Shown here: in pieces, positions 1 through 10,558 of the stretch
Position numbering within the stretch: position 1 is the stretch's first letter
How the letters are laid out: the number at the start of each line of letters is the position of its first letter
Assembly (NCBI GenBank): GCA_002309015.1
Contig: DBWM01000037.1
Location: 68,249 to 132,248, forward strand
DNA: 64,000 nucleotides
From: Myxococcales bacterium UBA1238
GTDB lineage: Bacteria > Myxococcota_A > Bradymonadia > UBA7976 > UBA1532
Reading direction: 5' to 3'
The notes under the pieces: model-generated
The model's database searches: none
Seen by the model: only the letters and a program-made list of their open reading frames with translations
What the model was told of the DNA's origin: nothing
Program-made: the position numbers and the translations under genes

Positions 1-2
1 AC

Positions 3-749
3 AGCCTCTGCATCGACCCCTGCTGGAAATGCGCGCCGTGGGAGACCTGCAAGCTCAACGGTCAATGCGAAGATCCCTGCATCTTCTACAACTGCGGCCC
101 GGGGAACATCTGCTTCGAGGGCAACTGCGCGCCCGACGACTGCACGACCCATGGCTGCCCCTCGGGTGAGCGCTGCCTGGGTGGGGACTGCGTCTACGAT
201 CCCTGCGCGACGGTCACCTGCAATCAGGGCGAATTCTGCCGCGACGGCGATTGCGTCAGGAGCTGTGCCACCGTCGCCTGCGCCTTCGACCAGCGCTGCA
301 GCGATGGTGAATGCGTAGATGATCTCTGCGCCATGGTCACCTGCAATTATGGGGAAGCCTGCAAGGGCGGCCTCTGCATCGACGATCCCTGCAAGGGCAA
401 AGATTGCGACGTGGGCGAACTCTGCATCCTGGGCCGCTGCTTCGTCGACAGCTGCACCGCAGTCAAATGCCCGCCGAACCAGGTTTGCAGCATGGATGCC
501 GACGGCAAGGCGCAATGCATCGCGAACAACTGGATTGCGGACGGCCCCGAAGTCACACCGCCCGGACCGAACCCGTCGAAAGACGCCGGCGTTGACGGCG
601 ATGCCGACACCGACGAGGGAGGCTTCAACACCTCCGATGAAGGCTGCGGCTGCGATCTGAGCGGCGACCGCAAGTCCGGCATCCTCGCCTTCCTCGCCCT
701 CTTCGCCGCCCGCCTCATCACCCGCCGCCGCCGCGACGATCTCAAGTAA
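3..749 (+). CDS. Cys-rich repeat surface protein with MYXO-CTERM-like tail (5' truncated)
   Basis: The frame is open from the first bases of the window, so the N-terminus lies outside. The visible 248 residues are mostly tandem Cys-rich repeats of about 21 residues, with the pattern C-x4-C-x2-G-x2-C-x2-G-x-C (for example CATVACAFDQRCSDGEC). They resemble EGF-like or disulfide-rich adhesin repeats. After a Pro/Asp-rich linker the protein ends in GCGCDLSG, a hydrophobic stretch (ILAFLALFAARL) and an Arg cluster (TRRRRDD). This Cys + transmembrane + Arg tripartite end matches the MYXO-CTERM sorting signal, which is known in Myxococcota and thought to be processed by a myxosortase. I infer a surface-anchored protein; the ligand is unknown. 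Confidence 0.85.
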   Translation, partial: SLCIDPCWKCAPWETCKLNGQCEDPCIFYNCGPGNICFEGNCAPDDCTTHGCPSGERCLGGDCVYDPCATVTCNQGEFCRDGDCVRSCATVACAFDQRCSDGECVDDLCAMVTCNYGEACKGGLCIDDPCKGKDCDVGELCILGRCFVDSCTAVKCPPNQVCSMDADGKAQCIANNWIADGPEVTPPGPNPSKDAGVDGDADTDEGGFNTSDEGCGCDLSGDRKSGILAFLALFAARLITRRRRDDLK

Positions 750-830
750 GCCCGCCACCATGCTGGACGATGCCACGCTGCAATGAGCGCAGCGCAGCAG
801 TTCTGCAAAAGAACCCCCACCGTTTTGGGA

Positions 831-1124
831 TCAGCTCAGTCTGATCCACAAAAGTCCCCCACCTCCCTCAACGCAGTCCCGCGCGATCGCAAATGAAACT
901 GCGCTGTTTTGGTCGCGGTACGATGCGATCCTTTACGTGATGGCGTTACCGTGAACGCAGTGCCGTGCAATCCTTCGCTGTGCGACGTTACGCTCAAAGC
1001 AGTCCCGCGCGATCCATAAAAGCGCCGCACGACGCTCACCGCATCAGCGCACGACGCCGCTGGCAGGCCGTGATCCCCTACCGCAATCCCCCTGCGCTCA
1101 AAATTTATCACTCTCCTGTGATTT
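831..1124. repeat. Degenerate 42-bp tandem array, spacer 1
   Basis: This occupies most of the 455-base spacer 750-1204. A 16-base core, GCAGTCCCGCGCGATC, is exact at 873 and 999. It recurs with changes at 915, 957, 1041 and 1083 and faintly at 831, always at 42-base steps. Inter-core sequence is poorly conserved. No gene, tRNA or terminator is seen. ORFs crossing it run together because 42 is a multiple of three. Confidence 0.7.
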
Positions 1125-1204
1125 TTGCTTGCTTCCGCTGTCCGGTGATCCTATCGTTTTTGAGTTCATTGGCCATAACCCCGTTTCCAATAGGAGCAAA
1201 TTTC

Positions 1205-1984
1205 ATGTCCGTTCTCTACGCCCCCCGAAACCACAGCGATCGGCAGCAGATCTGCCGGATGATCGACGACTGGCAGGGCTCCGCGACCGACGCGCAGCGC
1301 CTCTCGCTGTTCGAGCACCATTTTAAATCGGCGATGGCGCGGTACCAGGCGCTCTATGCCGACTATCACCAGAAGCACACGGCCGAGAAGAACACGCTGC
1401 TCGGCTTAAACGAGGCCGAAACGGCGAACGACGCCGCCGCGCGGAACTGGATTGCGACCGTACGCGACGAGACCGGCCGCGAGCGCACCCTTGAAATCAA
1501 AGCGCTCCTGGGCGGCAACCTCATGAGCGCCGTTTTGCGCAAAAACATGTCGTTCAAGGTCAACATGCTCGGCAAGCTGTTCGACCAGCTGGAGATCCGC
1601 CGCGAACTGCGCGGGGACGAGATCCAGTTGACCCAGTTCCGGCAGAAATTCGAGGCCTTCAGGGCCGAAGTCGCCCGGGAAGAGCGCGAAAAGAACGATC
1701 TGACCGCCATCGGCAGCCAATACACCGAAGCCACCCGCCAGTTCGATCGCGCCTACAACAAGTTCCGCCAGGCCTGGAAGCTGACCTACGGCGACAACGA
1801 CCACAACGCCTTCTTCCCCGAGTTCGTCTCCAACAAGAAAGACGAGAAGAAGGAAGAAAAGAAGGAAGAAAAGAAGGTCGTAGCCAAGGCCCGCGCCGAT
1901 TTCGCCGCCGCCAAAGCCGAAGAAAAGGCCGCCAAAAAAGCCGCCCGCGACGATGACGCGAGCAAAGAGGACGAGGACGAGTAA
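1205..1984 (+). CDS. Hypothetical alpha-helical protein with charged tail
   Basis: Not recognised. The chosen ATG at 1205 has TAGGAG about 8 bases upstream, and the longer open frame runs back into repeat DNA. The 259-residue product has no signal peptide or membrane segment and looks almost wholly helical (residues 1-200 rich in Arg/Glu/Leu). Its tail of about 55 residues is low complexity, first Lys/Glu (KKDEKKEEKKEEKK, encoded by short purine repeats near 1840-1876), then Ala/Lys, then Asp/Glu. A similar layout (helical body plus acidic/lysine tail, about 270 residues) occurs at 17026-17847, though I see no clear alignment between the two bodies. Function unknown; probably cytoplasmic. Confidence 0.75.
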   Translation: MSVLYAPRNHSDRQQICRMIDDWQGSATDAQRLSLFEHHFKSAMARYQALYADYHQKHTAEKNTLLGLNEAETANDAAARNWIATVRDETGRERTLEIKALLGGNLMSAVLRKNMSFKVNMLGKLFDQLEIRRELRGDEIQLTQFRQKFEAFRAEVAREEREKNDLTAIGSQYTEATRQFDRAYNKFRQAWKLTYGDNDHNAFFPEFVSNKKDEKKEEKKEEKKVVAKARADFAAAKAEEKAAKKAARDDDASKEDEDE

Positions 1985-2039
1985 AGGGAGCGGTGAGAGA
2001 CGGGCGCCGGGCAGGGGCGCCACGTCGAATGCGGCGCTG

Positions 2040-2350
2040 CGCTCAGCGAACTGTGGGTGGATGGTGAATGGAGGCAGGCTGCGGTGAGCGCGGTGCGGCG
2101 CTTTTACAAATCGATCCAGGCTGCGTTCATCGCAGTCGCGTTCCCGGATACAGACTGCGTGGCTTCCTTCATCGCGGAGCAGTTCGTTTGCTGATCAGGC
2201 CACACCGCATTGAACACAGCGCAGCGCATTTCACGAACAAGCGACTCTGCGCTCACCGTAGCCCCGCCTGATGCGCGATCACACGGGGCAACCCTCATTG
2301 CAGCCCGCCGCTTTTCATTCAGGCGCGGCATCGCTTTCATCGCAGTCTGG
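2040..2350. repeat. Degenerate 42-bp tandem array, spacer 2
   Basis: Covers most of the 330-base spacer 1985-2314 and runs into the 3' end of the MutS-like gene. The core TTCATCGCAG is exact at 2126 and 2336. Variants lie at 2168 (TTCATCGCGG), 2252 (CTCACCGTAG) and 2294 (CTCATTGCAG), with a weak copy at 2210; all are exact multiples of 42 apart. CAGGCTGCG also repeats at 2075 and 2117, 42 apart. The last unit encodes the acidic C-terminus of the MutS-like protein. Nothing else is seen in the spacer. Confidence 0.7.
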
Positions 2351-4192
2351 CACATCGATGCCGGCGAGGCGGAGAACCTGGAGGGCGTTGGTCGTTTGGG
2401 CTACGCCGTCGCAGATTTGGTAGTCGAAATGGAGCTTCTCGCCGTCGAAGCGGTCTGAGAAATGCTTGCAGAGCACATGGGTGCCGTCGCAGAGATGGGC
2501 GAGCGCGAGATCATGGGTCGTCACCAGGCCGAAGCTCCGGCGGCTTCCGCTCAGGCGCCGTAAGATGGCGTCGGATGCGAGGTTGCGCTCGCGGCTGTTC
2601 GTCCCCGAAAGCATTTCATCCACCAAAAAGAGGCGGGGGTAAAGATCATCTGAGGCATCCGCGGCGCTCACGTCGTCCAGGATCTGTTTCATGCGGCAGA
2701 CCTCGGCGTAAAAGCGGCTTAAGCCCTCGTCGGGCGCGTCGTTGACCTGGATGCTCGTCGAGAACCTGCAGGCTGCGAGCTCAAAGCGCCGGGCGCAGAC
2801 GGGCAGACCGGCCTGCGCCATCACCGAGCAGAGGCCGACCGTGCGCAAAAAGGAGCTCTTCCCCGACATGTTGCTCCCGGTAATCAGCGTCACCTGGCCA
2901 CTCCGCGCAATGGTAAAGCTGTTCACCCGGCGCTTTGCGGGATCGAACAGCGGGTGCCCCATCGCCTCCGCCAAAAGCGGCGCGCGATCGGGAAAGTCGC
3001 GGTCCCAAAACACCTGAGGCCACCCATATTCCGCGTGATCCGCCGCGAAACCGCCGATGGCGCCCCAGACTTCCATCTGACCGAGCAGGCCGAGCTCGTC
3101 GCGAAGCCGCATCCCGTGCTCGAGACGCCAGCGCTCAAGCCGATCACCGCAGTGCAATTCCAAAAGGAACCCCAGATTCGCCACCGCATAGGTGAGCGGA
3201 CTCAGCCGGACCGCCAGCGATTCGAGCGTACGCGTCAGCTTTTGCAGGCGCACCGAGGGTGAAGTCGCCCGCAGCCGGGTCTGCAGCGAAACGATCGCCT
3301 CCGCCTGAAACGCAGGCTTCTCGCAGAGCGCAAAGAGCCGACCCAGCGCGAGCAGCGGCAGGCGCCCCTCTTTACCGAGCAGGGGCACGTAGCGCGCCTT
3401 CAGGGCCGTCGTCGTAGCGAGGAACAGCAACGCCTGCGCACCCAGGGTCCATCTCCAGGGGAACGTCATCTCGCTTACCGCCGAGCCGATGCCGAAGATC
3501 CAGGTGAGCACCACCAGGATGCGCCCCACCCAGGCCAGCGGCTTTAACCAGGGCAACGGCTTCTGCGACCCGGCCCACGCAAAAAAGCCCTCGAGCGCTT
3601 CCTCGTCGATCTGGGCCCTCGCCGACTCCGCCTCGAACCGCGCGCGCCAAATCCCGCGCTTCGAGAGCTCCCGCGCCGCTTCCTGATGGGAAGGCAGCTC
3701 GCCTGGCGTCAGGCCCTCCACCAACAGCTTCCGCAGCCTCGCCTGCCCCTGCGGCAAATGGCACCGCCCCACCATCTGATAGGCCGAGCAGCGCCCGAAC
3801 ACCTGCAGATCTGAGAGATGCGGCGCATCCTTCAAAAAGGCTTCGCTCTCATTCGGCAGCTGATCCCAGGCCCGCTCCAGGCGCAGGCGCGCCTCCTGAC
3901 TCTGCCTGCAGAGCGCCTGAACCAGGGGGAACACCGCGTAAGGCCGCCTGTGCAAAAAGACGCAGGCTGCAAACCACGCCGCAAACAGCCCGCCAATCGG
4001 CGCGTAAGGCCAGGGCTTATGGTCGTAAAACGCCGCAAAGATGAACGCGGCGGCACCCAAAAATGAACCGAGCCTCATGAACGCGAGCATCGCGATGCGC
4101 TTCTTCAGGCGATCGAGTATCGCCGCATAGCGCGCCGCCCGGCGACCATAACGCTGCGCCCGCAACGCCTCAGGCAAACTGGGGTCACACAT
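2315..4192 (-). CDS. Membrane-anchored MutS-family ATPase
   Basis: This 625-residue protein has a C-terminal MutS ATPase core: Walker A TGSNMSGKSS (about 437-446), Walker B LFLVDEM (about 520) followed by SGTNSRER, and the switch His in TTHDLALAHL. It lacks the mismatch-recognition N-terminus. Instead it starts with a cytoplasmic basic helix and two hydrophobic segments (about 35-80), with further hydrophobic stretches near residues 250-300. This layout matches a poorly characterised group of membrane-associated MutS-like proteins distinct from MutS1 and MutS2; a mismatch-repair role should not be assumed. The ATG at 4192 has AGGA 7 bases upstream; a longer frame would overlap the NAD kinase gene. 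It is probably the last gene of asnS-nadK-this. Confidence 0.85.
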   Translation of the reverse strand: MCDPSLPEALRAQRYGRRAARYAAILDRLKKRIAMLAFMRLGSFLGAAAFIFAAFYDHKPWPYAPIGGLFAAWFAACVFLHRRPYAVFPLVQALCRQSQEARLRLERAWDQLPNESEAFLKDAPHLSDLQVFGRCSAYQMVGRCHLPQGQARLRKLLVEGLTPGELPSHQEAARELSKRGIWRARFEAESARAQIDEEALEGFFAWAGSQKPLPWLKPLAWVGRILVVLTWIFGIGSAVSEMTFPWRWTLGAQALLFLATTTALKARYVPLLGKEGRLPLLALGRLFALCEKPAFQAEAIVSLQTRLRATSPSVRLQKLTRTLESLAVRLSPLTYAVANLGFLLELHCGDRLERWRLEHGMRLRDELGLLGQMEVWGAIGGFAADHAEYGWPQVFWDRDFPDRAPLLAEAMGHPLFDPAKRRVNSFTIARSGQVTLITGSNMSGKSSFLRTVGLCSVMAQAGLPVCARRFELAACRFSTSIQVNDAPDEGLSRFYAEVCRMKQILDDVSAADASDDLYPRLFLVDEMLSGTNSRERNLASDAILRRLSGSRRSFGLVTTHDLALAHLCDGTHVLCKHFSDRFDGEKLHFDYQICDGVAQTTNALQVLRLAGIDVPDCDESDAAPE

Positions 4193-4227
4193 GGTTGGAT
4201 CCTGAAATGATGATGAAAAGAAGGGAA

Positions 4228-5040
4228 TTACCAGCGAAGACGCTTGCGCAGATTGCGAAAGAAACTGTCCCCATCCAGGGTGATCAGGCGCACGGGCGTT
4301 TTGGAACGGCACAGCTGCAAGGTCTCGCCACTGTGCAACCAGACGCGCGGCTGGCCGTCGACAGAGGCGCCCAGTTCGTCGCGCCCCATCTGGTGGTGAT
4401 CGCGCCAGACGCGGAGCTCGATTTCGGCATCACCGGGGACGATCACCGTGCGGCTCGACAGGCTGTGCTCGTTTAAGGGTTGCACCAGAATGCAGTCCAC
4501 CTTCGGCGTCACCAGCGGACCGCCCGCGCTCAAAAGATAGGCGGTCGCGCCCGTCGGTGTGCCCACGATCACGCCGTCTCCCCGGGGACTCTGCACCAGG
4601 CGGTGATCGATGCTCACGTCCACCTCGATCATCCGCGTGCCGCCCCGGATCACGAGCTCGTTGATGCAGCGCCACTGGCGATCGCGCATGGCCACTTCGA
4701 GCGCAAGCCGCTCCTCGATCTCAAAGCGCCCCTCGAGCAGTCGATCGAGCGCCATTAAAAGCTCATCGCTGTCACACTGCGACAAGAAGCCGACATGCCC
4801 AAAGTTGACCGCAAGCAGGGGAACGCCAGGCCAGAGCCGAAGCGCGCGCAAAACCGTGCCGTCCCCGCCAAGGGCGATCACCCAATCGAGCTCGGCGGGT
4901 GGGCTCTCCATACTGCGCAAGTCGTCAAAAAAGCGGATGTTCGCCTTTGCAAAGCGATCGGCCACCGCCTGCAGCACGTCAGGCGGCACCGATTTGCGGG
5001 CAAAGAGCCCTGCGGAATGAATCTGCACGTTGGATCTCAA
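4228..5040 (-). CDS. nadK: NAD kinase
   Basis: Phosphorylates NAD to NADP with ATP or polyphosphate in the cytoplasm. The family landmarks are in order: GGDGT (58-62), the NFGHVGFLS segment (about 79), and the Gly-rich GTPTGATAYLLSAGGP block, where the usual GSTAY is GATAY. At 270 residues it is within the usual range for bacterial NadK. It starts 10 bases after the asnS stop, which suggests co-transcription. The frame opens with TTG at 5040; an in-frame GTG at 5028 would shorten it by four residues, and neither has a clear ribosome site. Family assignment is secure, the exact start is not. Confidence 0.93.
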   Translation of the reverse strand: MRSNVQIHSAGLFARKSVPPDVLQAVADRFAKANIRFFDDLRSMESPPAELDWVIALGGDGTVLRALRLWPGVPLLAVNFGHVGFLSQCDSDELLMALDRLLEGRFEIEERLALEVAMRDRQWRCINELVIRGGTRMIEVDVSIDHRLVQSPRGDGVIVGTPTGATAYLLSAGGPLVTPKVDCILVQPLNEHSLSSRTVIVPGDAEIELRVWRDHHQMGRDELGASVDGQPRVWLHSGETLQLCRSKTPVRLITLDGDSFFRNLRKRLRW

Positions 5041-5050
5041 AAAGACGGGC

Positions 5051-6451
5051 TCAGAAATTGCAGTTGCGCGGGGTGCGGGCGAAGGGGATCACATCGCGGA
5101 TGTTGGCCATGCCGGTGCAGAACATGACGATGCGATCAAATCCCAGACCAAAGCCGCCGTGCGGAACGGTGCCATACCTGCGGAGGTCGCGATACCAGCT
5201 GTAATCGTCGGGGTTCAGTCCCATTTCGGCGATGCGCTCGTCGAGCTTGTCGATGCGCTCCTCGCGCTGGCTGCCACCGATGATTTCGCCGATGCCGGGT
5301 GCCAGTACATCCATGGCCGCCACGGTTTGCCCGTCGTCGTTCACCCGCATGTAGAAAGCCTTGGCCTTGCGGGGATAGTTCATCACGATCACCGGCGCCT
5401 TGAAATGCTCTTCCGTCAGGTAACGCTCGTGCTCGGACTGCAGCTCCTTGCCCCATTCGGGCGCGAACTCGAACTTGTGCGGCGCAGCCTGGAGGATCTT
5501 GATCGCGTCCGTGTACTCGATGCGCCTGAACTGGGCGTCGACGATCTTCTGCAGGCGCTCGATGACGCCCTTCTCCACATGCGCGTCAAAAAAGGCCATG
5601 TCGTCTGCGCGATCCCGGAGTACCGCCGTAAAGATGGCCTTCAAAAAGTCCTCGGCCAGGGACGCGACGTCGTTTAAGTCGGCAAACGCGATCTCAGGCT
5701 CCACCATCCAGAACTCGGACAGATGCCGGCTCGTGTTGGAGTTCTCTGCGCGGAACGTAGGCCCGAAGGTGTAAACCTTGGAGAGGGCGCAGCAGTGGGT
5801 TTCGACCTCGAGCTGGCCCGAGACCGTCAGCGACGCCTTCTTGCCGAAGAAGTCCTTGCTGTAGTCCACCTCGCCGCTCTCGGTCCTCGGGATGTTCATG
5901 AAATCGAGGGTGGAGACCTGGAAAGTTTCGCCGGCCCCCTCGCAATCGGACGCGGTGATCAGCGGCGTATGGACCCAGTAGAAGCCGCGCTCGTCGAAGA
6001 ATCTGTGGATCGCCATGGCAATGCAGTGGCGGATGCGGGCGATGGCGCCAAAAGTGGCGGTGCGGGGGCGCAAATGGGCCACATCGCGCAGATATTCGAA
6101 GGTGTGGCGCTTCTGGGAGATGGGATACGTGTCGGGATCGTCGACCCAGCCTACAACCCTGACGGCGGAGGCGAGCAACTCGACGGCCTGCCCTGCACCC
6201 TGGCTCTCTACGATGGCGCCCGTCACCTCGAGCGAGCAACCGGTGGTCACCTTTTGGATCTCGGTGCCGTAGTTTTCGAGGGACTGCGGGGCCACCACCT
6301 GCAACGGGCTGAAACAGCTGCCGTCGCTCAGCGCGATGAACGAAACGCCCGCCTTGGAATCGCGCCTCGAGCGCACCCAACCGCGAACAGTCACCTTGTC
6401 ACCGATTTTGCACCCATCAACGCCGCGCAAAACATCTACAATACTGGCCAT
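5051..6451 (-). CDS. asnS: Asparaginyl-tRNA synthetase
   Basis: Charges tRNA-Asn with asparagine. The 466-residue protein has an N-terminal OB-fold anticodon-binding domain (about 15-110) and a class II catalytic core with motif 2 ([21 protein letters not shown]) and the C-terminal motif 3 ([12 protein letters not shown]). It ends in the AsnS-typical [12 protein letters not shown], which separates it from AspRS. The ATG at 6451 is preceded by AGGAG. It is divergent from the kinase gene at 6555, with about 100 bases between, and heads a minus-strand group with nadK and the MutS-like gene. Confidence 0.96.
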   Translation of the reverse strand: MASIVDVLRGVDGCKIGDKVTVRGWVRSRRDSKAGVSFIALSDGSCFSPLQVVAPQSLENYGTEIQKVTTGCSLEVTGAIVESQGAGQAVELLASAVRVVGWVDDPDTYPISQKRHTFEYLRDVAHLRPRTATFGAIARIRHCIAMAIHRFFDERGFYWVHTPLITASDCEGAGETFQVSTLDFMNIPRTESGEVDYSKDFFGKKASLTVSGQLEVETHCCALSKVYTFGPTFRAENSNTSRHLSEFWMVEPEIAFADLNDVASLAEDFLKAIFTAVLRDRADDMAFFDAHVEKGVIERLQKIVDAQFRRIEYTDAIKILQAAPHKFEFAPEWGKELQSEHERYLTEEHFKAPVIVMNYPRKAKAFYMRVNDDGQTVAAMDVLAPGIGEIIGGSQREERIDKLDERIAEMGLNPDDYSWYRDLRRYGTVPHGGFGLGFDRIVMFCTGMANIRDVIPFARTPRNCNF

Positions 6452-6554
6452 GGGCCTACTCCTTTAAAAAGATGGCGGCGAATATTAGCCCCGAACGCCT
6501 CTGAAGTACACACGCGACTTGAGACTTGCGAAAGGAAAGCGCATATTCAACCTT

Positions 6555-8567
<2,013 letters not shown>

Positions 8568-9010
8568 GCATTCAGGCAAGAGCGTGAGAGGTCTGCAATG
8601 AGTTTTCAGAAATTGAAGCGAGCGACCTCCACAAAGCCAGAGTTTCCCATCAAATGCGATCGAGAGAAGATTTCCTCCCAAGCTAATCGCTTCCCTTTTC
8701 AAGATACAGCCTTTTCATTTTCAGCCTCTCACTTCATTTTCAAGCGCACAGCGATCGCAACATCAGCACAGCGCTTCGTTTTCAAAAGCACAGTCATCGC
8801 AACCGCAGTACAGCGCTTCGTTTCCAAAAGCACAGCCATCGCAACCGCAGCACAGCGCTTCGTTTTCAATTCGATCGCATCTGAATTCAAAGCCTCATCG
8901 ATTCATTTCTATCCATTACAGTCCGCATCATCAATCCCGCGCTTCGATTTCAAACGCATCGGGTTCAAATTTCCTGTCTGTTTCTTTGCACATCCATAAT
9001 CTAAGTTTAC
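8568..9010. repeat. 21/42-bp tandem array, spacer 3
   Basis: The clearest periodic spacer. Three near-identical 42-base units begin at 8754, 8796 and 8838 (ATCGCAACCGCAGYACAGCG then CTTCGTTTYCAAAAGCACAG). The TTCnnTTTCAA core recurs at 8691, 8733, 8775, 8817, 8859 and 8943, exact multiples of 42, with a copy shifted by one at 8902. Each 42-mer is itself two related 21-base halves. An open frame 8598-8999, with a GAGAGG site upstream, translates the array as 14-residue repeats. I treat that frame as a by-product of the array, not a gene. Confidence 0.75.
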
Positions 9011-9024
9011 AGGAGAGAGTTTCC

Positions 9025-10200
9025 ATGAATGAAGTCGTCATCACAGGAGCAGCGCGCACAGCGATCGGTTCGTTTGGTGGAGCCCTGGCCTCCGTACCCG
9101 CAACCCGATTGGGTGCAATCGCGATTAAGGAAGCCTTAAAGCGAGCGGCGCTCTCTCCGGAGCAAGTAAACGAAGTCATCATGGGATGCGTGCTCACGTC
9201 CGGACTCGGTCAGGCGCCCGCAAGGCAAGCGGCGATCTATGCAGGGCTTCCGCAGAGCGTCCATTGCTTTACCATTGGTAAGGTTTGCGGATCGGGGCTG
9301 AAGGCGGTCATGTTGGCGGCGCAGGCGATCGCGTGCGGCGATGCGGATGTGGTGATAGCGGGTGGAATGGAAAGCATGTCGCGGGCTCCCTATTTGCTGC
9401 CCGACGCTCGCACGGGCATGCGCATGGGTCATAAACAGGTCGTCGACTCTATGATCAACGATGGTTTATGGGATCCCTACAATGACTTCCATATGGGAGA
9501 AGCGGCGGAGCTCTGTGCAGAAAAATACGGCTATACGCGCGAGATACAGGATGCCTTTGCAGCCGAAAGCTACCGCAAGGCATTGGAGGCGCAGGCGCAG
9601 GGTCGGTTCAAAGCCGAGATTGTGCCCGTAGAGGTCCCCCAGCGAAAAGGAAACCCCGTGATCGTAGATGAGGACGAGGAGCCCCGGCGCGGAGATGTGA
9701 GCCGTTTTGCAAAGCTCAAACCCGCCTTCAAACCCGACGGCACCGTTACGGCCGCCAATGCATCGAGCTTAAACGACGGCGCTGCAGCTGTGGTTTTGAC
9801 GAGCAGGGCTTACGCAGAAGAGCACGGCCTTCCGATTTTGGGCCGCATCGCAGGAAAGAGCGAGCATTCCCAAGCGCCCGAATGGTTTACGACTGCGCCC
9901 GCCGGAGCCGTGGACAAGGTATTAAAGAAGCTCGCCCTCAAACCCGAAGACATCGACTTATACGAAGTCAACGAAGCCTTCTCTGTGGTTACGCTCTCCT
10001 GCCAGGAACTCTGCCATCTGCCCCAAGATCGCATCAACGTCAACGGCGGTGCGGTCGCTTTAGGTCACCCCATTGGCGCCAGCGGAGCCAGAATCCTCGT
10101 CTCGCTTTTGTATGCGATGGAGCAGCAGAACAAAAAGAGGGGGCTGGCTACGCTTTGCATCGGCGGCGGTGAAGCTGTGGCGGTCGTCGTCGAGCGCTAA
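9025..10200 (+). CDS. Acetyl-CoA acetyltransferase (thiolase)
   Basis: Degradative/biosynthetic thiolase of 391 residues, the usual length. It condenses two acetyl-CoA to acetoacetyl-CoA or runs the reverse cleavage. Landmarks are the nucleophilic Cys88 in VCGSGLKAV, VNEAFSVV, the catalytic His in GHPIGASGAR, and the C-terminal Cys in LCIGGGEAVAVVVE (many relatives have GGGMG here). The ATG at 9025 has AGGAGAG 7 bases upstream, better than the longer frame from 8986. It stands alone between two repeat spacers, with no beta-oxidation or polyhydroxyalkanoate partners beside it, so pathway direction cannot be told. AtoB/PhaA/ThlA-type names are all possible. Confidence 0.93.
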   Translation: MNEVVITGAARTAIGSFGGALASVPATRLGAIAIKEALKRAALSPEQVNEVIMGCVLTSGLGQAPARQAAIYAGLPQSVHCFTIGKVCGSGLKAVMLAAQAIACGDADVVIAGGMESMSRAPYLLPDARTGMRMGHKQVVDSMINDGLWDPYNDFHMGEAAELCAEKYGYTREIQDAFAAESYRKALEAQAQGRFKAEIVPVEVPQRKGNPVIVDEDEEPRRGDVSRFAKLKPAFKPDGTVTAANASSLNDGAAAVVLTSRAYAEEHGLPILGRIAGKSEHSQAPEWFTTAPAGAVDKVLKKLALKPEDIDLYEVNEAFSVVTLSCQELCHLPQDRINVNGGAVALGHPIGASGARILVSLLYAMEQQNKKRGLATLCIGGGEAVAVVVER

Positions 10201-10558
10201 GAGCGATGAGCAGGGATGGGCGAGCAAGTTGGCGTTCCATTTACAGCCCGGGCTTTCGATTTTGAGCAGAGCGCGTTTGCATTTAAAGCAACGTGCTTCT
10301 CTAATAAATCTCACTCAACAGAAATCCGAGCAGAGCGCTTTCACTTCCAATCAATTCCATCTCAATTTTAAGCATTCCGCTCAGATTTTTAATCCTGCCC
10401 ATCCGCAAGCAAAAACCAATCATTCCGATTTCAGGCGCGACTCATCTTCATTCAAAGAGCTGCGCATTCATTTTTCATCGTTATCGTTCGCATTTTTTAC
10501 GCGCTGCTTTGTTCACAAGCCGCGCACCATCCTTTCAAAAAGCAGCCTGTTTTCATTT
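10201..10558. repeat. Degenerate 42-bp array, spacer 4
   Basis: A pyrimidine-rich spacer with TTCnnTTTTnA-like cores at about 10255, 10297, 10339, 10381, 10423, 10467, 10508 and 10552. These lie at 42-base steps within two bases, with 20-21-base half steps in places (10447 and 10467). The wording resembles spacer 3 (for instance GAGCGCTTTCACTTCCAA versus CAGCGCTTCGTTTCCAA). It runs up to the signal peptide of the next gene. No RNA gene or terminator is seen. Confidence 0.6.

Noticed and set aside
965..1204. N-terminal extension of the hypothetical gene at 1205
   Set aside because: The extra 80 codons lie in repeat DNA and the ATG at 1205 has its own ribosome site.
8691..8960. Possible CRISPR array
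   Set aside because: Units are contiguous and degenerate with no constant repeat alternating with unique spacers, and there are no cas genes.
8598..8999. ORF of 133 codons with 14-residue repeats and a GAGAGG site upstream
   Set aside because: It is a translation of the 42-base array (42 is a multiple of three), ends just before the thiolase ribosome site and matches no protein pattern.
10073..10558. Long N-terminal extension of receptor copy 1, overlapping the thiolase gene
   Set aside because: It would place about 160 odd residues before a good signal peptide and comes from the periodic spacer.
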